From Salinarchaeum laminariae (GTDB taxonomy: Archaea > Halobacteriota > Halobacteria > Halobacteriales > Salinarchaeaceae), in the NCBI RefSeq assembly GCF_023204835.1, contig NZ_CP096270.1, positions 62,001 through 126,000 of the forward strand: a DNA stretch of 64,000 nucleotides, written 5' to 3'. The position numbers and the translations under genes were made by a program. The notes beneath the pieces are model-generated. The model was given only the letters and a program-made list of their open reading frames with translations. It was not told the DNA's origin and searched no databases. The number at the start of each line of letters is the position of its first letter. The first letter of the stretch is position 1. Positions 1 through 8,108 of the stretch are shown piece after piece.

Positions 1-291
1 ACGACGGTTGCCCTCGGAACGGACAACGTCTTCCTCAACTCGCCGTCGATGTTCCGCGAAATGGCGATCACCGCGAAGCTGACGGGGCTGCCAAGCGCGG
101 AAGTGCTCGCGATGGCGACCTACCGCGGCGCCGAAATTGCAGACCTGGATTGGGGCGTACTCGAGGAAGGCCGGCCCGCGAAGCTGTTCACCCTCGACGG
201 CGACACGGACAATCTGGCAGGCGCGAAGGACCCGGTCCGGACAGTCGTGCGCCGGGCGAGCCATTCCGACGTCGACCGCGTCCTGGTGTAG
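1..291 (+). CDS. Amidohydrolase family protein, C-terminal part
   Basis: The frame is open from the first base, so only the C-terminal 96 residues are present. The fragment carries GTDNVFLNSPSMFREM, followed by LPSAEVLAMATYRGAEI and a terminal strand-rich segment. This is the usual C-terminal layout of TIM-barrel amidohydrolases of the cytosine deaminase/chlorohydrolase group: the GTDN aspartate is a metal ligand and a small beta-sandwich cap follows the barrel. Substrate cannot be told from this part; haloarchaeal members are usually annotated as deaminases or amidohydrolases. No partner gene is visible in the window. Family assignment is fairly secure, function is not. Confidence 0.75.
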   Translation, partial: TTVALGTDNVFLNSPSMFREMAITAKLTGLPSAEVLAMATYRGAEIADLDWGVLEEGRPAKLFTLDGDTDNLAGAKDPVRTVVRRASHSDVDRVLV

Positions 292-564
292 ACCGAGTCG
301 GCGATCGGGGACCGATGGCAGAGTGATCCTGACGACCTGGGAGGAAACCTTTTGTATAGTCGACGTTCACAGCCATTTGCAAGACACACCCACACATACA
401 CCAATAAATATGAAAAGTATGCAACCGTGTGGCCAACAGAACGCGTCAGAAAAGTACAAAGTGCGAATTTATGGTGAGCGGCGAGCCGATCGGCTGGTCG
501 ACCGGTCGGCAAACCGTCGAATCCACCGCAGATCCCGAACCGCAGGGCGAACGCGTGGCGCTCG

Positions 565-1320
565 ATGATTCTCCCCGGCAGCCTCATCGAAGCCGTGGCG
601 CGGCGGCCGCTGCTCCGGCGACTCGTGCGCCCGGTGCTCGCCTTCGCCTGCGTGGTCACGGCTGGCGTGGTCGGCTTCGTCGCACTGGCTGGCATCGGGC
701 CCGTAAACGCCGCCTTCTGGCTGCTCGACCCCACGAGCATCGAGCTGTACTTCGAACACCACGACGGCCCGGCACGGCTGGTCAAGGCCTACGCCATCGC
801 CGTCCTCTCCGGACTCGTCCTGACGGGAATCTGGACGGGTGAAACGCTGTTTTCGGCCGCCTTCGGCGGCCAGCTAACCGACGAACTCACCGCCATGAGC
901 ATCGACCGACGCATCGACGACCGGGAATCGCACGTGATCGTCTGTGGCTACGGCACCTTCGGCCGAACCGTCGCCGAGGGGCTCCTCGCTGACGATCGCG
1001 AACCAGTGATCGTGGAGCAAAACTCCGAGAACTACGAGCGAGCGATCGACGACGGATTTCTCGCAATCGAAGGCGACGCACGCACCGACGAGACGCTCCG
1101 GACTGCCGGTATCGAGCGCGCCGAAACCGTGGTCGGTGCCGTCGACGACACGAGCACGAACGTCCAGGTCGCAGTGGCAGCGACCGAGCGGGCGCCGGAC
1201 GTTCGCCTCGTGGTGCGCGCTGGCGACGAGATGGACGAAGCCCTGGCAAAGCGGGTCGGCGCGGACGAGGTGATTATTCCGGAGGTCGTCAGCGGACAGC
1301 AGGTCTGTCAGGGACTCTGA
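565..1320 (+). CDS. 2-TM protein with TrkA-N/RCK NAD-binding domain (K+ channel-like, no selectivity filter)
   Basis: A 251-residue protein. Residues about 22-44 and 72-92 form two membrane helices. Residues about 121-251 form a Rossmann RCK/TrkA-N domain with the nucleotide-binding motif GYGTFG at 128-133 and an acidic residue (VIVEQN) after beta-2. The architecture is that of 2-TM potassium channels, but the loop between the helices (about 45-70) has no TVGYGD-like filter. It may therefore be a regulatory or degenerate channel subunit rather than a conducting pore. ATG 565 is the only sensible start. It stands alone in the same direction as the amidohydrolase, 273 bases downstream. The gap has an AT-rich patch near 400-430 that could hold its promoter. 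Confidence 0.8.
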   Translation: MILPGSLIEAVARRPLLRRLVRPVLAFACVVTAGVVGFVALAGIGPVNAAFWLLDPTSIELYFEHHDGPARLVKAYAIAVLSGLVLTGIWTGETLFSAAFGGQLTDELTAMSIDRRIDDRESHVIVCGYGTFGRTVAEGLLADDREPVIVEQNSENYERAIDDGFLAIEGDARTDETLRTAGIERAETVVGAVDDTSTNVQVAVAATERAPDVRLVVRAGDEMDEALAKRVGADEVIIPEVVSGQQVCQGL

Positions 1321-1344
1321 GCGGACCTCGCTGGCACTTTGGAC

Positions 1345-1749
1345 CTATTCGGTCGATGCAGCAGGCGGCCGACCCGGCGGCTCGCCGACGCGGTCGACCA
1401 CCGCATCGACGACGCACTCCGGCCCCTCGATCGACGCCCAGTGCTCGTCACCGCGACGGATCGTAGCGTCGCCGAACGTGATCGCGACCGCGTAGGGAAC
1501 GCCCGAGGACGGCACCGCGAACGCGTAGACGATCAGCCGGTCGGTGTCGTCGCGAACGAGCACTTCGATGGCCTCCTCGACGGGCAGACTGTCGAGATCG
1601 ACCGTCGCGATCGGCCGGACGTCCAACACGGTCGGCGTGCCGACGAGCGGCGTCGCGGGTGAGTCGCAGTCGGGACATCGGCCGTCGTCGACGGCCAGCG
1701 GGACGTACTCCGTACCGCAATCGTAGCAGCGATCGGTGAGGGTAGTCAT
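1345..1749 (-). CDS. Zinc-ribbon protein of unknown function
   Basis: The protein has 134 residues from ATG 1749. It opens with a zinc ribbon, CYDCGT followed by CPDC (two CxxC knuckles about 15 residues apart), and continues with an acidic alpha/beta domain. An ATG 14 codons upstream (1791) is in frame, but the extension is not conserved-looking and runs towards the promoter-like TTTAAT near 1803-1808. A start next to the zinc ribbon is typical of haloarchaeal paralogues. Convergent with the RCK gene (24-base gap). Function unknown. Confidence 0.7.
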   Translation of the reverse strand: MTTLTDRCYDCGTEYVPLAVDDGRCPDCDSPATPLVGTPTVLDVRPIATVDLDSLPVEEAIEVLVRDDTDRLIVYAFAVPSSGVPYAVAITFGDATIRRGDEHWASIEGPECVVDAVVDRVGEPPGRPPAASTE

Positions 1750-1791
1750 GGTGATGAGGACCGCGTCGTTCCGGGACCCATTATTCCACAC

Positions 1792-2185
1792 CCATCGTGC
1801 ATTAAACTACCGACGGTGACGGCCGGTAGCGATGCCGGAGTTGGGGAACCGAATGAGAGATGCACCGAATTTCAGCAGTATAGACGTTCTCGTAGCTGTT
1901 CTCTCGGATTCGAGACGATGACGAGTGCCGCGACGACGCCAGAATTCGATATATCGTGATGCAGTTCAATATATAAAAGATCGGGCGAACTCGGTTGCTC
2001 TGGCAGACGCAAATGCGAGGAGCAGCGACCGAGGAGAGCAGCAGCTGATGCGGACACTGCTCAAGGAGTACCCGGGGCAGATTCGCACCCGAGCCAGACG
2101 TGCTCGCTCGCGATGCTCGCTGCGCGCGACTGTCAAGGTTCGATCCGCCGGAGATAACTCTCGCTCACGATCGTTTCCGAGAAGA
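1792..2185. other. Intergenic region, no convincing gene
   Basis: This stretch contains an AT-rich patch with ATATATAAAA near 1968-1978, set in otherwise GC-rich DNA. A basic, Arg-rich 87-codon frame (1925-2188) and an antisense frame exist, but neither has the acidic composition of real proteins here. No other RNA gene was recognised. Confidence 0.5.
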
Positions 2186-2289
2186 TAGCCCTGGGCGGAT
2201 TCGAACCGCCGTCAACGGCTCACCTCCGCATCCGGCCGTAACCGAACGCGTCCAAAGGCCGCTATGATTGGCCGCTACACCACAGGGCT
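2186..2289 (-). tRNA. tRNA-Gln (anticodon UUG) with a 31-nt intron
   Basis: Read on the minus strand. The 7-bp acceptor stem pairs AGCCCTG (2289-2283) with CAGGGCT (2193-2187), discriminator A at 2186. The T arm is GGCGG-TTCGAAT-CCGCC. The anticodon loop is CTTTGGA with anticodon TTG, closed by the stem GCGGC/GCCGT (one G-U pair). After G37 there is a 31-nt insertion before A38, the canonical archaeal intron position; removing it gives a 73-nt tRNA. From memory, haloarchaeal tRNA-Gln genes are known to carry a small intron here. CCA is not encoded. The splicing enzyme EndA is at 42264-43307. The HNH gene ends 35 bases upstream. Confidence 0.88.
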
Positions 2290-2324
2290 TCGCGTAGGTG
2301 GTTCCGTTCCCGCATACAAGTGCA

Positions 2325-3074
2325 TTACTCATTTCCCGGCGATGGGGCCGGAATGGATTCAGACTCCACCTTCCTGTGACACGATCTACAGAGTGCAATT
2401 ACGTTGTCCAGACGGTGTGCCTCACGCGGGTCCTCGAAGGAGCGAACTGGCTGGATGTGGTGGACGTCCGGATGCCGGCCGAGCTCCGATTTCGTTACCC
2501 CACAGATCTGACAGCGATGGTCGTCTCGAACTCGTGCAGCGCGGCGAATGGTCCACCAGCCACGATTGTACGTGGGCTCCGACGCACTCCACTGGTGATG
2601 GTCCGAGCCGACGATATGCGCGGAGAGCCAGTCCCCATAGCAGTCCATATCACAGAACACCCCTCGCTTGCGGCGATCCAGGCGAGACTGTAGAACGTGC
2701 CGAGTAGTGCCACAGGCGGGACAGTCGGTCCTTACGCGCTCGATCTTGTCCGCCGGATTGTCCGGGAGTAGCCCGTCACACTCCTGGATGCACCTCGAAC
2801 AGTAGACGCCATCCCTGTTTGAGGGATAATACTCGAACTGCTCGCCACACTCTGTGCAGTCGCTCGTTTCGAGCGCGTCGCTCCAGTTGCCGTTGTTGGA
2901 GCCAGCGTTGGGATCACAGTCCTCACAGTAGGTACGGCGAGAGTTCGGATCGTAGAACTCCGATCCACAGTCACTGCAGGTTCGGTTGGGGAGGGGATTC
3001 CCGTGGACCTTGGTGTGATGTTGCCGGAGCCCGGCCTGGGTCGACAGACGACGATCGCACGTCGGACACTCCAT
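2325..3074 (-). CDS. HNH endonuclease with N-terminal C2H2 and CxxC zinc fingers
   Basis: A 249-residue protein. It starts with a C2H2-like finger (CPTC...H...H, residues about 3-24), followed by several CxxC knuckles (CSDCGS, CEDC, CTECG, CSRC, CPACGT). The C-terminal 60 residues hold an HNH nuclease: CQICG, then the HHIQP core, then N and CRSCH, so both zinc knuckle and catalytic His are present. This is a common haloarchaeal layout of free-standing HNH nucleases, often linked to mobile or defence islands; its target is unknown. It lies directly upstream of tRNA-Gln on the same strand. ATG 3074 precedes the first finger immediately, which supports the start. Confidence 0.85.
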   Translation of the reverse strand: MECPTCDRRLSTQAGLRQHHTKVHGNPLPNRTCSDCGSEFYDPNSRRTYCEDCDPNAGSNNGNWSDALETSDCTECGEQFEYYPSNRDGVYCSRCIQECDGLLPDNPADKIERVRTDCPACGTTRHVLQSRLDRRKRGVFCDMDCYGDWLSAHIVGSDHHQWSASEPTYNRGWWTIRRAARVRDDHRCQICGVTKSELGRHPDVHHIQPVRSFEDPREAHRLDNVIALCRSCHRKVESESIPAPSPGNE

Positions 3075-3126
3075 GCAGATCGGTCGCCTCGTGCTCGGAG
3101 AAAGATCTGTGGCCGCGATGACGGCC

Positions 3127-3555
3127 TCAGTCCGCCTGTTGCTCGACTTCTAGAAACTCACAGCAGTCCGCCTCGGCGTCGAAACAGTCCGGACACTCCT
3201 CCCGCCGGTCGATGATCGTGTCCAGTCGCTCGGCGACGGTGTCGTCGATGACGCTCTCGAGGGCGCGGGCCTCACCACGGAAGTCCTCGACTTCGAGGAC
3301 GTTGTAGAGGAATCGCTCGATGATGCAGTAGGTCTGGAGGGTGTCCTCGGCGCGAACGATTCCATCGTCGGTGAGGGTCGCACCGGCGTACTTCTCGTGT
3401 TCGACGAGCCCACGGGACTCGAGTTTGCCGACCATCTCGTTGACGCTGGCCGGCGACACGTCGAGCATGTCCGCGAGCGTGCCAGTCGCCGCAGGTCCGT
3501 CCTCCAGTCGCTGGGCGAGGTAGATCGCCTTGAGATACTGATCTGCCGAATTCAT
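3127..3555 (-). CDS. DtxR/SirR-family metal-dependent transcriptional regulator
   Basis: A 142-residue protein. Residues 1-70 are the winged helix of the DtxR/MntR family (SADQYLKAIYLAQ, VSPASVNEMVGKLESRGLV). The rest is a helical dimerisation and metal-binding domain ending in a Cys-rich tail (CPDCFDAEADCCEF). Family members repress metal uptake or storage genes when Fe or Mn is bound. The ATG at 3555 overlaps the stop codon of the ferritin-like gene by one base (TGATG), so the two are translationally coupled. That makes iron homeostasis the likely theme. The tail cysteines may bind metal, but that is inference. Confidence 0.85.
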   Translation of the reverse strand: MNSADQYLKAIYLAQRLEDGPAATGTLADMLDVSPASVNEMVGKLESRGLVEHEKYAGATLTDDGIVRAEDTLQTYCIIERFLYNVLEVEDFRGEARALESVIDDTVAERLDTIIDRREECPDCFDAEADCCEFLEVEQQAD

Positions 3556-4049
3556 CACTCGCGAGCCTCCATGATTGCCGCGACGTCTTCGACGCCCTTC
3601 TCCTCTTCTGCCCGAATTTCCCGGAGCGTCGCGAGCACCTCCTCGCGATCCACGCTGAACTCCGTGTCGCTGTCCTCGATGGCGGCGATCAGATCGTCGT
3701 AAAACTTGTAGGCAGTCTCCTCGCTGAACAGCTGATCGTAGAGCACGCCGTCGGTGTTCCCCGGCGCGGAGTAGTGCTCCTCGACGAGCGCCTCGATCTG
3801 CTCGAACCGGGTCGTCTCCGCGTCGAGCTCGTCGAGGAGAGCGGCGACGCGATCGCGGTGTTCGGCTGACTCCACGGCCGCCTCTGCGAGCAGTTCCTCC
3901 ACCTCGTCGTCCAGCGCCGCTCGCTTCGATGGATCCAGCTCCTCGAGGTGGCGTTCCGCGCGAGCCTCGACCAGCTCCTCCAGCACGACGCCGATCTGCA
4001 GGAGGCGCGCGAGTTGATGGTCGGTCGAGACGCGCTGCCCCAGACTCAT
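3555..4049 (-). CDS. Ferritin-like helical protein, partner of the DtxR regulator
   Basis: An all-helical, very acidic protein of 164 residues. Long amphipathic helices carry regularly spaced Glu and a few His (LEELVEARAERH, ESAEHRDRV, VEEHYSAPG, EIRAEEEKG), compatible with a four-helix ferritin/rubrerythrin-like fold. The diiron ExxH motifs are not clean, so iron binding is unproven. It is first in a two-gene operon whose second gene is a DtxR-type regulator (one-base overlap), as expected for metal homeostasis. ATG 4049 has no better in-frame alternative. It could also be another helical-bundle family. Confidence 0.6.
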   Translation of the reverse strand: MSLGQRVSTDHQLARLLQIGVVLEELVEARAERHLEELDPSKRAALDDEVEELLAEAAVESAEHRDRVAALLDELDAETTRFEQIEALVEEHYSAPGNTDGVLYDQLFSEETAYKFYDDLIAAIEDSDTEFSVDREEVLATLREIRAEEEKGVEDVAAIMEARE

Positions 4050-4152
4050 ACACTCGGGTCAGCAGGCCGCGCACTTACCGCTTCCCCTCTCGCGCGGCTG
4101 GCAACGGCGTCGGTGACGGGGATTTAGGCTGCAGCGGTGCGAATCAGAGCGC

Positions 4153-4419
4153 GTGAATCGGCCCGATCTCGCGTTTGCGCTCGAGGACGCGTTCGACGCC
4201 GATCCAGAAGCGGCGCGAGTCGTCGCCAGAGCCGCCGGCGACCTCGACGACGCTGAGACATATCGGGAGGATATCGGTGCGGAGCTGGGCGTGGCTCTCG
4301 TCGTCGAGCAGCTCGAGGACGCCCCCGAGGAGATGGATCTCGCCGAGCGCTGGAACTGGTGGATCGGCTCGCTCGATCTGGCGTTTGGCGGCTACGAGCG
4401 GTTTCTGGTTCGCGAGTGA
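4153..4419 (+). CDS. Small acidic protein of unknown function
   Basis: Eighty-eight residues from GTG 4153. Composition is strongly acidic and Ala-rich with a conserved-looking Trp-rich end (ERWNWWIGSLDLAFGGYERFLVRE). This matches the haloarchaeal proteome style, unlike the Arg/Ser-rich frames on the other strand. No ATG is available in frame upstream. It diverges from the ferritin-like gene with a gap of 103 bases. No family recognised; likely soluble. Confidence 0.6.
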   Translation: MNRPDLAFALEDAFDADPEAARVVARAAGDLDDAETYREDIGAELGVALVVEQLEDAPEEMDLAERWNWWIGSLDLAFGGYERFLVRE

Positions 4420-5100
4420 GTGGAAAGACCGGTGATTCACGATACGACGACCGAACGGCGACCGCCCCAGGAAGCCCCCTCCCGCTCGACGATTCTGACT
4501 CACTGTGCTCCTCGTTCGCTCCGCTCACTCACTGCGGTGCTTGCGTCGTCAGATATCGACGAACGGTCACCGGGAGACCTCTGGTCTCCCGAGCAGACGG
4601 ACGTAGTCCGTCAACGGCCCCTTCCAGTCCCACCCAGAAGCTTGTGTAGTTGAGCTACGTTCAGTGGTGAGCGGTGGCGCGCGTTTCGCGGCTGCGTCAG
4701 CAGCCGCGTAGCGTGCGAGGGACGACCGAGCGAAGGGAGGGAGGAGGTTGGGGAGGGTGAGGTCGCGGGAAGCGGTGCAGGGTGAGACATCGAAAGAGCC
4801 GGGCGACTCGACTATCCCGGGCGATGGGAGCGAAGCGCACTGCGAGCGTCACGCGAACAAAGTGAGTGTGAGTTCGAAAGACGAGCGAAGCGGCGTCTTT
4901 CGGTGCTGAGCCGAGCAAACGCGAGGCGAAGCCCGTCGGAGATTGCTCCGAGGTGCCCGGGGCACCGAGCATCCGGCCTCTTTCAGAGGTGACAATCACG
5001 ACCACTCGATCTCTACGTTCTCAGCCGCAAGTCAAGCAGCAACAGCGCTTCGTGGCCGAACCGACGAGCGCAAGGACCCGCCCGCAGTACTACGCCACAG
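4420..5100. other. 681-base gene-free region rich in perfect hairpins
   Basis: No frame with haloarchaeal codon or amino-acid style is present. It is dense in perfect inverted repeats with very short loops: 4572-4590, 4596-4612, 4687-4708, 4875-4902, 4952-4966 and 4977-4989. Purine-rich blocks (GAGCGAAGGGAGGG near 4730) lie between them. The beta-CASP gene starts at 5101. It may be a non-coding RNA, a palindromic repeat element or a decayed insertion. Confidence 0.55.
4572..4989. repeat. Hairpin cluster A: six perfect inverted repeats, most with 3-nt loops
   Basis: GGGAGACC-TCT-GGTCTCCC (4572-4590), GACGGAC-GTA-GTCCGTC (4596-4612), a 9-bp stem with loop GTCA (4687-4708), CGAAAGACG...CGTCTTTCG (4875-4902, 10-nt loop), GGTGCC-CGG-GGCACC (4952-4966), CCTCT-TTC-AGAGG (4977-4989). 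Each pairing was checked base by base. A similar cluster lies at 62794-63040. Confidence 0.7.
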
Positions 5101-6333
5101 ATGAAACTGGAGTTCCTCGGCGGCGCCCGCGAGGTCGGGCGGAGCGCGATCCTCGTCAACGATCGCCTCCTGCTGGACTACGGGATGGGCTCGGGCTCGC
5201 CGCCGGGGTTCCCGGTCGGGGACGTGGCGCCGGAGGCCGTGGTCGTCAGCCACGGACATCTCGACCACGTCGGCACGGTGCCCTCGCTGTGCTCCGGCGA
5301 TCGACGACCACCGATCCACTGGACGCCGCCGACCCGGGACCTGTGTCGCACGCTCGCGCGAGACACCCTCAAACTCCGAGGCGGGACCTACGATTGCCCG
5401 TTCACCGAGATGGAGATTCAGCGCGTCTCGCAGGTGTCCCAGACCCACGGGTACGAGGAGCCCTTCGAGGCCGCGGGCCACGAGGTAACGTTCTACGACG
5501 CCGGCCACATTCCCGGGAGCGCCCACGTGCTGATCGACGACGGCGACACACGACTCTGCTACAGCGGCGACTTCCACACGGACACCCAGCGACTGCTTCC
5601 CGCGTCGACGGCCCGGCCGGAGGCCGACGCGGTCATCGTCGAGAGCACCTATGCGGACGTCGAGCGACCACCGCGGCGCGAGATCGAGGCGTCGTTCGTC
5701 GACGCCGTCGAGGAGGCGCTCTGGGAGGGCGGCACCGTCGTGGTGCCGGCCTTCGCCATCGGGCGAACGCAGGAAATCCTCATGGTCTGTGCCGCGCACG
5801 ACCTGCCGACGTACGTGGACGGAATGGGCCAGTACGTCACGCGAACGGTCCAGCAGTACCCGGAGTTTCTGCGGGACCCTGACGCGCTGCGTGAGGCGGC
5901 AGGCCACGCTCGGTTCGTCGACGGGAAGGAAGGCCAGCGAAAGCGCATCGCCGAGGAATCCGCCGTGATCGTGACGACCAGCGGGATGCTCAACGGCGGG
6001 CCGGCGATGACCTACGTCCCGGAGATCGCGGGCAATCCCACGAACCTGATCGCGATGACGGGCTATCAGGTCGAGGGGACGCCAGGCCGCGAGCTGCTGG
6101 ACACCGGTAGCGCGCCGATCGACGGCGACGTCCTCCGGGTCGCAGCGGGCGTCGAACGGTTCGACTTCTCCGCCCACGCCGATCGGCCCGGGCTCACCGA
6201 GTTCCTCGAGCCCTATTCCGAGGCCGAACTCCTGGTCAACCACGGCGATCGCTGTGCGGAGTTCGCAGCGACGCTCCGCGACGACGGCTATCGGGCGAGC
6301 GCGCCCGAAATCGGCGAGACCGTCGAACTCTGA
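5101..6333 (+). CDS. Beta-CASP metallo-beta-lactamase RNA nuclease (aCPSF2-like)
   Basis: A 410-residue protein that starts at once with the metallo-beta-lactamase fold (MKLEFLGGAREVGRSA). Motif 2 is SHGHLDH (zinc ligands). Further motifs are GHIPGS, YSGDFHTD and a beta-CASP domain with VESTYAD and VVVPAFAIGRTQE. The C-terminal block has TTSGMLNGGP, FSAHAD and VNHGD, the motif A, B and C histidines. There are no N-terminal KH domains, so this is the shorter archaeal CPSF paralogue rather than the termination factor FttA (aCPSF1). Expected role: exo/endoribonuclease in RNA processing or decay. ATG 5101 sits directly before the first strand. Confidence 0.9.
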   Translation: MKLEFLGGAREVGRSAILVNDRLLLDYGMGSGSPPGFPVGDVAPEAVVVSHGHLDHVGTVPSLCSGDRRPPIHWTPPTRDLCRTLARDTLKLRGGTYDCPFTEMEIQRVSQVSQTHGYEEPFEAAGHEVTFYDAGHIPGSAHVLIDDGDTRLCYSGDFHTDTQRLLPASTARPEADAVIVESTYADVERPPRREIEASFVDAVEEALWEGGTVVVPAFAIGRTQEILMVCAAHDLPTYVDGMGQYVTRTVQQYPEFLRDPDALREAAGHARFVDGKEGQRKRIAEESAVIVTTSGMLNGGPAMTYVPEIAGNPTNLIAMTGYQVEGTPGRELLDTGSAPIDGDVLRVAAGVERFDFSAHADRPGLTEFLEPYSEAELLVNHGDRCAEFAATLRDDGYRASAPEIGETVEL

Positions 6334-6388
6334 CCGATGAATCGATCGCAGTGATCGGCTATCGCGCAGCGGTGAGCAGTAGCACCGC

Positions 6389-6397
6389 GATAACAAG
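6389..6397 (+). promoter_or_regulatory. WATAACAAW-type promoter box (GATAACAAG)
   Basis: The box lies 31-39 bases before ATG 6428, the right distance for a leaderless or short-leader transcript. It is too close to ATG 6407, so it argues for the internal start. It shares its core with boxes before several glycan genes in the window. Confidence 0.45.
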
Positions 6398-6427
6398 GAG
6401 CCGTGCATGGAGAGATTCTCGGCATCG

Positions 6428-6613
6428 ATGGCACGACGACACCGCCACGTACGGGGACCAGCCGAGGAGTTCGAACTCGAACACGATCCCGACGCCCAGG
6501 AGTTCGTCGACCCGGGATCGACGCAGCCGCACGCGGCGTTCGCGATCGCTGCCGAGTCCAGCGAGGATTCCGAGGACGAGCGAGCGGAGGATCCGATCGA
6601 TGTTCGGGACTAG
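6428..6613 (+). CDS. Small acidic protein upstream of the phosphomannomutase gene
   Basis: 61 residues from ATG 6428 (MARRHRHVRGPAEEFELEHD). A basic N-terminus is followed by an acidic, Ser-rich, probably disordered remainder. An alternative ATG lies seven codons upstream at 6407, but the promoter-like GATAACAAG at 6389-6397 fits 6428 better. The stop overlaps the next gene by 14 bases, which suggests co-translation with the mutase. No family recognised. It could be a leader ORF. Confidence 0.5.
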   Translation: MARRHRHVRGPAEEFELEHDPDAQEFVDPGSTQPHAAFAIAAESSEDSEDERAEDPIDVRD

Positions 6614-7964
6614 CGGCATCCGCGGCCCGTTCGGGGAGACCGTGACGGCCGACGTCGCTCTTTCTGTCGGTCGCGCGCTGGCGACCCACGGCGCGGACCG
6701 ACTCGTGATCGGCCGAGATCCACGACCTACCGGCTCGTTGCTCGCAGACGCAGTCTCGACGGGTGCGCGAGAGTACGGCGCCGACGTCCTGCGGGTCGGC
6801 GTCGCGGCCACGCCGACGATCGCACGGAGCGTCGACTGGTACGACGCCGAGGCCGGCGTCGCCGTCACGGCCTCGCACAACCCGCCCGCGGACAACGGAC
6901 TCAAATGCTGGACCGACGAGGGAGTGGCCTTCGGCGAGGAGCGCCGAGAGCGGATCACCGAAATCGTCCGGAACGACGAGGGCGAGCCCGCAGCCTGGGA
7001 CGCGGTGGGGACGGAATCCGCACGCGGCGCCGAGGCCCGCTGTGACGGGAGTGGTCGCTCCGACGCCACCGAACGACACCGGGAGGCGCTCGTCGAAGCG
7101 GTCTCGATCCAGGACCCACCATCGGTCGTCGTCGACGTCGGAAACGGCGCCGGTGGCGTCACCGCCGACGCGCTCCGGGAGCTCGGCTGTGACGTGACGA
7201 CGCTCGGCGCCGAGCCCGACGGCCGGTTCCCATCGCGGCCGAGTGAGCCGACGGCGGGTACCTGCGACGCGCTCGCTACACACGTCGCAGCTACCGACGC
7301 CGATCTCGGCATCGCGCACGACGGCGACGCCGACCGTACGATGGCCGTCGACGACCGCGGGCGATTCTGCGCCGGCGACGAGCTCCTCGCGCTCTTCGCA
7401 GGCGACGCGGTCGCCGACGGCGCCACGGTCGTCGCGCCGGTCGGTGCGAGCCTCGTCGTCGACGACGTCGTCGAGCAGGCTGGCGGCCGCGTCGAACGCT
7501 GTCGCGTGGGTGACGTCTTCGTGGCCGAGCGGGCACGCGAGTCCGGCGTCAGCTTCGGTGGCGAACCCAGCGGTGCGTGGATCTGGCCACACCAGACGCT
7601 CGCTCCGGACGGGCCGCTGGCAGCCTGCAAGCTCGCGGCGCTCGTCGCACGAGAGGGGCCGCTCTCACAGCAGATCGCCGCCCTCCCGAGCTACCCGGTC
7701 GAACGCGACCAGCTTCCGGTGGCCGCGGCGGCCGACAAGAACGAGATCGTGGAGGCGGTGGCCCGACGGGCTGCCGAGCGATACGAGGAGATCGACGAAC
7801 GCGACGGCGTGCGAGTCGAGACGGAAGCCGGGTGGTTCCTCGTCCGCGCGAGCGGCACGCAACCCCTCGTCCGGGTCACGGCACAGGGCCGGACCGAGGA
7901 TCGAACTGTGGCGCTCACCGAGACCGCCCGTGACCTGATCGACGACGCACTCCAGACCGCCTGA
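6600..7964 (+). CDS. glmM: Phosphoglucosamine/phosphomannomutase
   Basis: 454 residues of the alpha-D-phosphohexomutase family. The start MFGTSGIRGPFG is the canonical N-terminus. Catalytic phosphoserine loop TASHNPPADNG, metal loop DGDADR, sugar-binding GGEPSG and phosphate-binding RASGTQPLVRV are all present, so all four domains are intact. It interconverts hexose 6- and 1-phosphates. With glmU-like and glmS genes nearby, glucosamine-6-P to glucosamine-1-P is the likely reaction, although archaeal members can be promiscuous with mannose and glucose phosphates. It overlaps the upstream small ORF by 14 bases. A T-run at about 7982-7986 may terminate it. Confidence 0.87.
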   Translation: MFGTSGIRGPFGETVTADVALSVGRALATHGADRLVIGRDPRPTGSLLADAVSTGAREYGADVLRVGVAATPTIARSVDWYDAEAGVAVTASHNPPADNGLKCWTDEGVAFGEERRERITEIVRNDEGEPAAWDAVGTESARGAEARCDGSGRSDATERHREALVEAVSIQDPPSVVVDVGNGAGGVTADALRELGCDVTTLGAEPDGRFPSRPSEPTAGTCDALATHVAATDADLGIAHDGDADRTMAVDDRGRFCAGDELLALFAGDAVADGATVVAPVGASLVVDDVVEQAGGRVERCRVGDVFVAERARESGVSFGGEPSGAWIWPHQTLAPDGPLAACKLAALVAREGPLSQQIAALPSYPVERDQLPVAAAADKNEIVEAVARRAAERYEEIDERDGVRVETEAGWFLVRASGTQPLVRVTAQGRTEDRTVALTETARDLIDDALQTA

Positions 7965-8108
7965 TTCTCGGCGACGGCATCGTTTTTCGCATTCTCCACG
8001 CAGAAGCTGCGCCGGGACCCCCGCTCCTGCGTCGGTGCATCGTTACCCATCAGCTACCGATTCGAACGGTCTCGGGTGATTATGAGCGGTCCGACCGCTG
8101 CCAGCGAT

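Noticed and set aside
2070-2150. Sequences resembling a T arm (GGTTCGATCC, GGGTGCGAATC)
   Set aside because: No matching acceptor, D or anticodon stems; not accepted as a tRNA fragment.
1925-2188. 87-codon basic frame near the tRNA
   Set aside because: Arg/Ser composition typical of shadow frames in GC-rich DNA, no domain.
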